Of a stretch of DNA of 10,596 nt, positions 1 through 5,824 are shown piece after piece. The stretch covers positions 1 to 10,596 of the forward strand of contig JAQBPI010000084.1 in the NCBI GenBank assembly GCA_028287605.1, read 5' to 3'. The notes beneath the pieces were generated by a model. That model ran no database searches and was not told where the DNA came from. It saw only the letters and a list, made by a program, of their open reading frames with translations. The number at the start of each line of letters is the position of its first letter. Within the stretch, counting starts at the first letter, position 1. The stretch comes from Chloroflexota bacterium (GTDB lineage: Bacteria; Chloroflexota; Dormibacteria; Aeolococcales; Aeolococcaceae). The position numbers and the translations under genes are program-made.

Positions 1-138
1 TGCGTCCCCCCCGTCTGGTCGCAAGACATCGTGCGCTGGCGCGCCCGATGCCGGCTCCCGCCCCCCCTCGCCGGCACTCGCCGGCGGCGCTCGCTTCGCG
101 CTCGCAATTCGGGGCGGCCACACGCCGAGGTACCACGC

Positions 139-158
139 GAGCAACGCCAGCGTTGCTC
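139..158. repeat. Perfect hairpin in left arm of the palindrome
   Basis: GAGCAACGC and GCGTTGCTC form a perfect 9-bp stem around the two bases CA. The same stem sequence recurs in the right arm at 275-295. No T-run follows on either strand, so it is not a classical intrinsic terminator. Confidence 0.75.
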
Positions 159-274
159 TTGGAAAACCCCACGATCCGCGGAGACGGTGGCCGGCTCGGC
201 GCCGCCGGGAAGGCCGTGATGCCCATGCGGGGCCTCAAGCACCCACCCGTGAAGCCGCTCGGCGGCTCCATTGT

Positions 275-295
275 GAGCAACGCGCAGCGTTGCTC
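275..295. repeat. Perfect hairpin in right arm of the palindrome
   Basis: It has the same 9-bp stem as at 139-158 (GAGCAACGC / GCGTTGCTC) with a GCA loop instead of CA. The stem is identical while the loop and flanks have drifted, so both arms appear to have kept the hairpin. Confidence 0.75.
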
Positions 296-421
296 GTGGT
301 CCCTCGGCCCGTCGACCCTTCACGTAAAGCGCGCGACGCGCGCGTCGCCGGCGAGTGCCGGCGTGGAGGGGGGTATGCCACGGCATCGGGCGCGCCAGCG
401 CACGATGTCTTGCGACCGAAC

Positions 422-442
422 GGGGGGGACGCAGTCCCCCCC
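422..442. repeat. GC stem-loop at the right edge of the palindrome
   Basis: Seven G then AC pair with GT then seven C around a GCA loop, a perfect 9-bp stem. On the plus strand it is followed by CGAG and then TAAAAA (446-451), not a T-run. It sits on the boundary between the palindrome (ending about 433) and the tandem repeat array (from 452). The matching left stem would be centred at or before base 1 and is mostly cut off. It may be a terminator-like stop or the tip of the element. Confidence 0.6.
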
Positions 443-451
443 GAGTAAAAA

Positions 452-662
452 CCGGCGGCAGAACGATTCTCGACCGGCGGCAGAGCGGCCAGACGCGAAT
501 CTCAACCGGCGGCAGAACCGCCGGGCATCTCCACCGGCCGCAGAACCGCCGCGCAACTCCACACCGGCGGCAGATCAGCCGCGCCTCGCCCCTGGCGGCA
601 GATCGGCCGAGCATCCCCACCCGGCGGCAGAACTGCCGGGCATCTCCACCGGCGGCAGAACC
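452..662. repeat. Tandem array of eight degenerate dyad repeats upstream of ppx
   Basis: Eight copies of a motif close to CCGGCGGCAGAA begin at 452, 474, 506, 534, 564, 592, 621 and 649. Spacings are 22, 32, 28, 30, 28, 29 and 28 bases. The fuller unit in the best copies is CCGGCGGCAGAACCGCCGG followed by GCATCTCCA. Several copies contain their own dyad: 506-524 is CCGGCGG / CCGCCGG around CAGAA, and 625-638 is CGGCAG / CTGCCG around AA. The period near 28-29 bp and strong divergence between units argue against CRISPR, since there are no conserved repeats with unique spacers. The array ends 17 bases before the GTG start of ppx, so it could be a set of protein-binding sites, a stack of small RNA hairpins, or decayed tandem duplication. 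Confidence 0.8.
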
Positions 663-665
663 ATG

Positions 666-671
666 CACAAT
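666..671 (+). promoter_or_regulatory. Possible -10 box for a near-leaderless ppx transcript
   Basis: CACAAT lies 8 bases before the GTG start, and no Shine-Dalgarno sequence precedes that start. This would fit a transcript with almost no leader. The matching -35 (around TCTCCA, 643-648) is poor, so this is only a suggestion. Confidence 0.25.
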
Positions 672-679
672 CGGGCCTC

Positions 680-2197
680 GTGACCCCGCCGCCGCTCGCC
701 GTCATCGACATCGGGTCCAACTCCGGCCGCGTCGCCGTGCTCTCGCTGACCGAGGACGGCCATCTGGAGATGCTCTCGGACGGGCGCACCTCGCTCCACC
801 TCATCGACGACGTCGCCACCGTCGGGCGGCTGTCGCCGGAGGCGATCGACCGGGTGGTGAGGGCGGTGCACGACTTCCTCTGCATCGCGGTCACCGCACG
901 GGCCGATCGCACCGTCGCGGTGGCCACCGCCGCGGTGCGCGAGGCGACCAACGGCGAGGAGCTCGCCCGCCGCCTGCTCGAGGACACCGGGGTCACCCTG
1001 GAGATCATCGACGGGGACGAGGAGGCCCACTACGCGCTGGTGGGGGCGGTGCACGGCCTCGCCGTCGAGGACGGGATGCTCGTCGACATCGGCGGCGGCA
1101 GCCTCGAGATCTCCCGCTTCCGCGGCCGCGAGGCGGTGTCCACCTGGAGCCTGCCCCTGGGCGCCGGCCGTCTCACCGCCGGCTTCCTCACCTCCGACCC
1201 GCCGCGCACCCCCGAGATGCACGCCCTGCGCGACCACGTGGAGGCGACGCTGCAGGAGGTGGGGGTGCCGGTGCTCGAGCCCACCGAGCAGCTGGTCGGC
1301 ACCGGCGGGACGATCCGCAACCTGGCAAAGATCCACCGCGCCCGGATCACCTACCCGATCCCGCGCATGCACGGCTACGTGCTCGACCGCGAGCACCTCC
1401 GCGACGTGGTCGACCAGCTGGTCATGATCCCGCTGGCGCGCCGCGACGCCATCCCCGGCCTCAGCCGCGACCGCGCCGACACCGTCAGCGGCGGGGGCCT
1501 GGCGGTGCTCACGGTCATGGACTGGATCCAGGCGCGCAGCCTCGTCGTGTCCGGGCAGGGGCTGCGCGAGGGGGTCGCCCTGGAGCACACCGGCCGGCTG
1601 CCCTCCGCCGCCGCCGCCCGCCGCGCCTCGGTGGCGGCGCTGGTGGCCCGCTTCACCACCTGGGAGGAGGGGCGTGCCAGCCGCCGGCGGCGGATCGCCG
1701 CGACCCTGCTCGACGCCCTGATGCCCCACGTCGACGAGGACCTGCGCGACACCCTCGACCACGCCGCGCTCATCCTCGACGTCGGCCGCTCGGTCGACTA
1801 CTACCAGCGCTGGGAGCACGCCGCCGCGATCGTCGTCGCCGCCGACCTGCGCGGCTTCACCCACCGGCGCATCGCCCTGCTGGCGAGCACCATCGCCGGC
1901 GCCGGGGGCGGCCGTCCCAACGTCCGGGCCTACGCGCCGGTGCTCTCCGCCGCCGACCGCCGGCCGGTCGAGCAGCTCTCCGTCATCCTCGCCCTCGCCG
2001 ACCAGATCGAGCGGCGCTCCGGCGACTCCGACGGGGTGCCCAGGGTGCGGCAGCACGACCGCCGGCGGGCGGTGGCGATCCGGCTCGCCGGCTGCGCGGT
2101 CTGGCAGTCCACCGAGCTCGCCCGCCGTTTCAAGCGCGCCTTCGGCCGCGACCTCAGCGTGGACGCCGCGCCGCTGCCGGGCGACCGCGTCCCGTGA
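680..2197 (+). CDS. ppx: Ppx/GppA family phosphatase (exopolyphosphatase or pppGpp phosphohydrolase type)
   Basis: The 505-residue protein belongs to the Ppx/GppA family, ASKHA-fold enzymes that cut terminal phosphate from polyphosphate or from pppGpp; sequence alone does not separate the two. The N-terminal strand and first phosphate loop are IDIGSNSGR (9-17), followed by TAAVREATN (83-91), DGDEEA (111-116), the second phosphate loop DIGGGS (136-141), GTGGTIRN (207-214) and SGQGLREG (291-298). Residues about 335-490 form the helical HD-like C-terminal domain. There LILDVG (364-369) stands where relatives have L-L-H-D-I-G, so the metal-binding His appears replaced while Asp remains. GTG at 680 is the only workable start, because the first strand begins at residue 6. 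There is no Shine-Dalgarno sequence, and the dyad-repeat array ends just upstream. The stop overlaps the next gene's start (GTGA), indicating co-transcription with the binding protein. The family assignment is firm; the gene symbol is a family label. Confidence 0.92.
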   Translation: MTPPPLAVIDIGSNSGRVAVLSLTEDGHLEMLSDGRTSLHLIDDVATVGRLSPEAIDRVVRAVHDFLCIAVTARADRTVAVATAAVREATNGEELARRLLEDTGVTLEIIDGDEEAHYALVGAVHGLAVEDGMLVDIGGGSLEISRFRGREAVSTWSLPLGAGRLTAGFLTSDPPRTPEMHALRDHVEATLQEVGVPVLEPTEQLVGTGGTIRNLAKIHRARITYPIPRMHGYVLDREHLRDVVDQLVMIPLARRDAIPGLSRDRADTVSGGGLAVLTVMDWIQARSLVVSGQGLREGVALEHTGRLPSAAAARRASVAALVARFTTWEEGRASRRRRIAATLLDALMPHVDEDLRDTLDHAALILDVGRSVDYYQRWEHAAAIVVAADLRGFTHRRIALLASTIAGAGGGRPNVRAYAPVLSAADRRPVEQLSVILALADQIERRSGDSDGVPRVRQHDRRRAVAIRLAGCAVWQSTELARRFKRAFGRDLSVDAAPLPGDRVP

Positions 2198-4134
2198 TCG
2201 GGCGGCGGCTGCGGGCGGGGGCCGCGGCCCTCGCCCTCGCCCTGCTCTGCGGCTGCGGCGGCGGCGGGGCGCCGGCGCCGCCGGACACCGGTCCGGACGA
2301 CCCCGCCAACCGCGGCGGCACCCTCACCCTCGGCGTCACCCAGGAGCCCACCTCCTTCCTGGCCGCCGGGATCACCGACTCGATGAGCTTCTCCTTCGCG
2401 GTGGACGCGCCGGTGGTGGAGGGCCTGCTCTGGTACCGGTCGAAGGACGAGACCTCGAGCGCGCGCACCCTCGCGGACTTCTGGCGGCCCGACCTCGCCA
2501 CCGAGGTGCCCACCGTCGAGAACGGCGGCGTCCGGACCGTGGGCTGCCACCCGGTGACCTACCAGGGGGCGTCGACGGTGCCCCCGATGTGCGTCACCTG
2601 GAGGCTGCGCGGCGGGGTGCTCTGGCACGACGGCAGCCCCTTCTCGGCGCATGACGTCTGCGCGACCATGCAGTTCTACTGGCTGCGCTACGGCGCCCAC
2701 AATCCCACCGCGGTGGGCGGCACCAGCGGCTACGACCGGTTGGTGGGCTGCACCGAGGACGGCCCGCTCCAGGCGACGCTGAGCTTCCGCAGCCCCTACG
2801 GCGCCTACCTGTCGCTCGGCTCCGGGACGTACGGCATCCTCCCCGCACGCCAGCTGGAGAACGCCTTCGCGCAGAACCGCGACCTGGAGCGCACCCCGCA
2901 GACCGTCGACCTCTCCCGCGGCACCGGGAACGCGAGCGCCTACCGCGGCACCGACACCCTCGACCGGATCATCGTCGGCACCGGCCCGTTCGTGCTCGAG
3001 CGCTACGACCCCGCCCACGAGATCGTGCTGGTGCGCAACCACCGCTACTGGGACGCGAGGCGCCAGCCCCACATCGACCGCCTGATCTTCAAGGTGGTCT
3101 CCGACGTCCACTCCCAGCTCGACCAGGTGCGGGCCGGCGAGATCGACGTCGGCCTCGACTTCCGGCTCGCGTTCCTCGCGGAGCTCGAGGGCGTCGCCCG
3201 CTCCGGGAGGGTGCGCCTGCTCACCATCCCCGAGGCCGGGGCGGAGAAGATCGACCTCAACCTCTGCGACGCGGACGGCGGCCGCTGCGGCCCCCAGGCG
3301 ATGCCCAGCCCCTTCACCGCAGACGTCCGGGTGCGCCACGCCATGCTCGCCGGCATCGACCGCGAGCAGATCGTGCGGACCATCGCCCGCGGCCAGACGG
3401 TGATCCCGCCGGACTCGTGGATCTCGCTCGGCTCCGGCTTCATCCGCGATGCCAGGGTGCCCACCACCCGGTACGACCCCACCGCCGCCGCCCGGATGCT
3501 CGAGGACGCCGGCTACCGGCTCAGCCCCGCCTGTCACGGGGGCCGCGGCCGCGCCGACGCCGCCGGCCGCTGCATGGACCTGCGCCTGGTCACCACCTCC
3601 GGCAACGTCGCTCGCGACCAGACCCAGATCGCCGTCCAGGCGGACCTCGAGCGGCTGGGGATCTTCACCGAGCTGAGCACGGTCAAGGCGGCGCGGCTGG
3701 TCGGCGGCTTCGCGGACGGCGGCCTGCTCAACACCCACGCCTTCCAGATGGCGATGTACACGATCGTCGGCGCCGCCGACCCCGACACCTGGTACGGGGC
3801 CTACCACGGCAACTGCGGCGGAGCCTGCCCCGCCGACGACCAGATCCCCTCTCCGGGCAACCAGGGGGCCGGCGGCGACGTCACCGGCGAGAACAACCCG
3901 GAGGTGGACCGGGCCTTCGAGGAGGGGCGTGCCGCGGTCTCGCTCGCCGACCGCGGCCGCGCCTACATGCGCGCCGAGGAGCTGCTCGCCGCCGACCTCC
4001 CCGAGCTCCCGCTGTACCAGCAGGTCAGCGTGATGAGCGTCAGCAGCCGGCTGCTCGGGGTGCGCCGCAACGACAACGCCTGGACCTTCAACAGCGCCGA
4101 GTGGTACTGCGCCGGCGGACACTGCCAGGCCTGA
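2194..4134 (+). CDS. Family-5 ABC transporter substrate-binding lipoprotein (oligopeptide/dipeptide type)
   Basis: The 646-residue protein is secreted and lipid-anchored and should capture peptides or similar solutes for an ABC importer. The n-region has Arg 4, 5 and 7, then a short Ala/Leu core and lipobox LLCGC with Cys21 as the likely lipidated residue, followed by a Gly/Pro linker. The mature part begins with GGTLTLGVTQEPTSF (41-55). The family-5 signature is VTWRLRGGVLWHDGSPFSAHDV (134-155). Later come GTGPFVLERYDP, a VRHAMLAGIDREQIV block and a C-terminal LPLYQQVSV strand. Many Cys residues occur in likely disulfide pairs (such as 118/133, NLCDADGGRCG and NCGGACP), more than usual for the family. 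The GTG start at 2194 overlaps the ppx stop by 4 bases. The frame stays open far upstream, but that part is a shadow of ppx. No permease or ATPase genes follow, so the partner transporter must be elsewhere. The substrate is unknown. Confidence 0.9.
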   Translation: MIGRRLRAGAAALALALLCGCGGGGAPAPPDTGPDDPANRGGTLTLGVTQEPTSFLAAGITDSMSFSFAVDAPVVEGLLWYRSKDETSSARTLADFWRPDLATEVPTVENGGVRTVGCHPVTYQGASTVPPMCVTWRLRGGVLWHDGSPFSAHDVCATMQFYWLRYGAHNPTAVGGTSGYDRLVGCTEDGPLQATLSFRSPYGAYLSLGSGTYGILPARQLENAFAQNRDLERTPQTVDLSRGTGNASAYRGTDTLDRIIVGTGPFVLERYDPAHEIVLVRNHRYWDARRQPHIDRLIFKVVSDVHSQLDQVRAGEIDVGLDFRLAFLAELEGVARSGRVRLLTIPEAGAEKIDLNLCDADGGRCGPQAMPSPFTADVRVRHAMLAGIDREQIVRTIARGQTVIPPDSWISLGSGFIRDARVPTTRYDPTAAARMLEDAGYRLSPACHGGRGRADAAGRCMDLRLVTTSGNVARDQTQIAVQADLERLGIFTELSTVKAARLVGGFADGGLLNTHAFQMAMYTIVGAADPDTWYGAYHGNCGGACPADDQIPSPGNQGAGGDVTGENNPEVDRAFEEGRAAVSLADRGRAYMRAEELLAADLPELPLYQQVSVMSVSSRLLGVRRNDNAWTFNSAEWYCAGGHCQA

Positions 4135-4243
4135 CGGCGGGCCCGGTGCTAGGCTCAGGGGGAAGGCTGTCAGCGACGAAGGAGCTGATGGCCTGGGGCG
4201 CCCACCGTCTGCAGGACCGCGTCAGCGTCGAGAGGAAAAGCAC
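4135..4243 (+). promoter_or_regulatory. Leader region of the PhyH gene with ribosome-binding site and possible -10
   Basis: This 109-base gap follows the lipoprotein stop. AGAGGA (4231-4236) lies 7 bases before the ATG at 4244 and fixes that start. TAGGCT at 4150-4155 could be a -10 box, but no good -35 stands at the right distance. Read-through from the upstream pair remains possible because I find no strong terminator hairpin here. Confidence 0.4.
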
Positions 4244-5089
4244 ATGACCCCGCCGGACACCGACGAGGCGCTCGCCACCCTCGACGAGCAGGGCTTCGTG
4301 GTGCTCGAGCGGGTGCTCACCGCAGCCCAGCTCGACGCGCTGCGCGAGGAGGTGCTGCCGATCGCCGAGCGTGGGCCGCTGGGCCGCAATCCCTTCGAGG
4401 GCGAGCGCACCCACCGCGTCTACGCGCTGCTCGCCAAGGCCGAGTCGGCGGCGCCGCTGGTGGAGCATCCCCGCGTGCTCGACATCGTCGACCGCCTGCT
4501 CGAGCCGAACTACCTGCTCACCGCCTGCCAGGCGATCCACCTGCTCCCCGGTGAGACCCCGCAGGCGCTGCACTTCGACGACGGCTTCTACTCCATCCCA
4601 CGGCCGCGCCCCTCGGTGTCGATCAGCACCATCTGGGCGGTCGACGACTTCACCGCCGGCAACGGCGCCACCGAGGTGATCCCCGGCAGCCACCGCTGGG
4701 GCGAGGACGAGCTGCCCCAGCCCGACGACCGGCGCGCGCAGCCGGTGCTCATGCCCGCGGGGTCGGTGGTCGTCTTCCACGGCACCCTGTGGCACCGCGG
4801 CGGCGCCAATCGCAGCGGTGCACCGCGCTGTGCGCTGAGCCCGCAGTACTGCCAGCCCTGGGCGCGCCAGCAGGAGAACATGATCCTCGCCGTCGGCGCA
4901 CGTGCGTCACGCTACTCCGAGCGCATCCGTGCGCTGCTGGGCTACAGCATCCACCCTCCGTTCATGGGGTTCGTCGACGGCGTGCATCCGGCACGCTGGA
5001 TCGACGAGCAGTACGACCCCGCCGACGCCGGTGCCGGCGTCGAGTCGGCACGGTTCTGGGAGCGCGGCGGGCACCTCACCCGTCCCTGA
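4244..5089 (+). CDS. Phytanoyl-CoA dioxygenase (PhyH) family Fe(II)/2-oxoglutarate oxygenase
   Basis: The 281-residue cytoplasmic protein has the PhyH double-stranded beta-helix fold, which uses Fe(II), 2-oxoglutarate and O2 to hydroxylate small organic substrates. The iron-binding triad is visible as H110 and D112 in ALHFDDGFY and H184 in TLWHRGGANRS. R195, 11 residues after H184, has the spacing of the 2-oxoglutarate-binding Arg in human PHYH (H264/R275, from memory), so the enzyme should be active. Other family marks are the N-terminal DEQGFVVLERVLTAAQLDALR (14-34), GNGATEVIPGSHRWG (139-153) and PAGSVVVFHG (171-180). Length is normal for the family. A short hairpin follows the stop. The bacterial PhyH family is broad (fatty acyl, ectoine, antibiotic and phosphonate substrates); neighbours do not identify the substrate, and the nearby acyl-CoA dehydrogenase is only a weak hint towards acyl chains. 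Confidence 0.9.
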   Translation: MTPPDTDEALATLDEQGFVVLERVLTAAQLDALREEVLPIAERGPLGRNPFEGERTHRVYALLAKAESAAPLVEHPRVLDIVDRLLEPNYLLTACQAIHLLPGETPQALHFDDGFYSIPRPRPSVSISTIWAVDDFTAGNGATEVIPGSHRWGEDELPQPDDRRAQPVLMPAGSVVVFHGTLWHRGGANRSGAPRCALSPQYCQPWARQQENMILAVGARASRYSERIRALLGYSIHPPFMGFVDGVHPARWIDEQYDPADAGAGVESARFWERGGHLTRP

Positions 5090-5090
5090 C

Positions 5091-5104
5091 GGGCGTTCGC
5101 GCCC
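5091..5104. terminator. Small hairpin after the PhyH gene
   Basis: GGGCG and CGCCC form a 5-bp stem with a TTCG tetraloop, starting one base after the PhyH stop and followed by CTCCCCCC. It lies between convergent genes (PhyH plus, small peptide minus). The stem is short and there is no T-run, so termination activity is uncertain. Confidence 0.35.
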
Positions 5105-5127
5105 CTCCCCCCGATGGCGAGTTCTGG

Positions 5128-5232
5128 TCAGGTCCGGCTGCGACCCACCGTCATGTACAGCACGCCGGCGATCGCGATCAGGATGACCACGTACAGGATG
5201 ATGTGCTTGGCGCCGAAGATGGCTGCGATCAT
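5128..5232 (-). CDS. Small single-span membrane peptide (34 residues), hypothetical
   Basis: The peptide starts MIAAIFGAKH and continues into the hydrophobic run IILYVVILIAIAGVLYM (residues about 11-27), then ends in the positively charged tail GRSRT. This is the layout of a one-helix membrane peptide with its C-terminus probably in the cytoplasm. It begins 10 bases after the hydrolase stop on the same strand. A GGAG overlapping that stop may serve as its ribosome-binding site, though the spacing of about 13 bases is long, so the two are probably co-transcribed. I do not recognise a family. Codons are GC-rich like the neighbours, but Ile codons dominate because of the helix. Supporting evidence is composition and context only; the same frame stays open upstream as a shadow of the hydrolase. 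Confidence 0.6.
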   Translation of the reverse strand: MIAAIFGAKHIILYVVILIAIAGVLYMTVGRSRT

Positions 5233-5242
5233 GCGCGGCAGT

Positions 5243-5767
5243 CTACTCCGCACGCACCCCCAGGTTGGCGACGAAATCGGTGATGTGATCGAGGGCGTCG
5301 TCGAGCACCGCCGACAGGCCGTGGCCGGTCCGCGGATAGGTGACCAGCCGTGCGTTCCCGAGCAGCGGCACCGCCGCGCGGAGCAGGTCGATGCGGGCGA
5401 AGGGGTCGGACTCCCCGGAGAGCAGCAGCACCGGGCAGCCGATCCGATGCCAGTGCTCGGTGCGCAGATCCTCGGGGTGGCCGGGGCGGTGGAGGGGATA
5501 GCTGAGCAGCACCAGCCCGGCCACCGGCTGCTCGGCGGCGAGCATGCTCGCCACGCGCCCCCCATACGAGTGGCCGCCGACAACCACCGCGGCGCCGTGC
5601 GGACGGGCGGCGGCGGCGAAGGTCGCCACGGCGCGCTCGGCCCGCCCCTTGGGGAGGTCGACCGCCTCGGCCTCCACCCCCCGTGCGCGCAGGCCCTCGA
5701 CGTGCGGCCGCATGCTCGCCGCCGTTCCCGAGGCGCCGTGTCCGAGGATGACCACCGCGCGGAGCAT
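5243..5767 (-). CDS. Alpha/beta hydrolase, KANL3/Tex30 type
   Basis: The 174-residue protein is a minimal alpha/beta hydrolase, a cytoplasmic serine hydrolase of unknown substrate. It opens with VVILGHGASG (5-14). The nucleophile elbow is GGHSYGGR (64-71) with Ser67, the acid is probably Asp121 in LSGESDPFA (116-124), and the base is His149 in RTGHG (146-150). The stretch LLSYPLHRPGHPEDLR (87-102) is typical of the KANL3/Tex30-like family (COG3571-type), which keeps this loop in place of a large cap. The ATG at 5767 leaves the first strand intact. Its start is 57 bases from the start of the divergent acyl-CoA dehydrogenase, so the two promoters are close or shared. The gene lies upstream of the small membrane peptide on the same strand. 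No promoter box is clear on the minus strand. Confidence 0.88.
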   Translation of the reverse strand: MLRAVVILGHGASGTAASMRPHVEGLRARGVEAEAVDLPKGRAERAVATFAAAARPHGAAVVVGGHSYGGRVASMLAAEQPVAGLVLLSYPLHRPGHPEDLRTEHWHRIGCPVLLLSGESDPFARIDLLRAAVPLLGNARLVTYPRTGHGLSAVLDDALDHITDFVANLGVRAE

Positions 5768-5776
5768 AGCTACGAT
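5748..5776 (+). promoter_or_regulatory. Probable promoter of the acyl-CoA dehydrogenase gene
   Basis: ATGACC (5748-5753, 4 of 6 to TTGACA) and TACGAT (5771-5776) are 17 bases apart. The -10 is the same hexamer as in front of marR. Transcription would start near 5783, giving a leader of about 42 bases with AGGAGG at 5811-5816. The -35 lies inside the 5' end of the divergent hydrolase gene. Confidence 0.45.
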
Positions 5777-5824
5777 GGCCGACGCCGGCCGGGAGAGCAG
5801 GAGCCGGGGGAGGAGGCACGAGCG

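Larger units (their letters stand above)
1..433. repeat. Long imperfect palindrome (inverted-repeat element), left end cut by the window
   Basis: Bases 1-53 are the reverse complement of 381-433 at 51 of 53 positions, with an unbroken 37-bp match (17-53 with 381-417). Further inward, 70-86 pairs with 346-362 (17 bp perfect). The segments around 124-158 and 275-308 pair again, with a few mismatches and small indels. The arms are thus about 158 bp each around a centre of roughly 116 bp, and the homology runs off the window at base 1. Open frames here are short or rich in Arg/Pro/Ala, lack ribosome-binding sites and match no family I know, so I call it non-coding. A MITE-like non-autonomous element, a large structured RNA, or inverted intergenic repeats brought together by duplication would all fit. 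No transposase or target-site duplication can be seen. Confidence 0.8.

Noticed and set aside
139..295. Integron attC site
   Set aside because: The expected attC core sites (GTTRRRY and RYYYAAC) are not present at the ends of the palindrome, and no integrase gene is in the window.
1..433. Insertion sequence with terminal inverted repeats
   Set aside because: No transposase frame fits between the arms (about 116 bases), so at most it is a non-autonomous element; target-site duplication cannot be checked because the left end is missing.
452..662. CRISPR array
   Set aside because: The repeating unit is degenerate throughout, spacings vary from 22 to 32 bases, and there are no long unique spacers or cas genes.
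48..683. Plus-strand open frame of about 210 codons across the palindrome and repeat array
   Set aside because: The product is Arg/Pro/Ala-rich and simply translates the nucleotide repeats; it has no ribosome-binding site or recognisable domain. Absence of stops is expected at this GC content.
355..2193. Upstream extension of the lipoprotein frame to base 355
   Set aside because: This part runs in another frame of ppx and the repeats and is Arg/Pro-rich. The lipoprotein signal peptide begins exactly at GTG 2194.
1930..4122. Long minus-strand frame opposite the lipoprotein (and similar long antisense frames elsewhere)
   Set aside because: The product is Gly/Val/Arg/His-rich with no motifs, typical of the antisense frame of a high-GC gene. 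The plus-strand protein has clear family motifs.
5229..5819. Alternative minus-strand frame over the hydrolase
   Set aside because: It is Arg/Gly/Pro-rich without motifs; the overlapping frame ending at 5243 has the complete serine-hydrolase signature.
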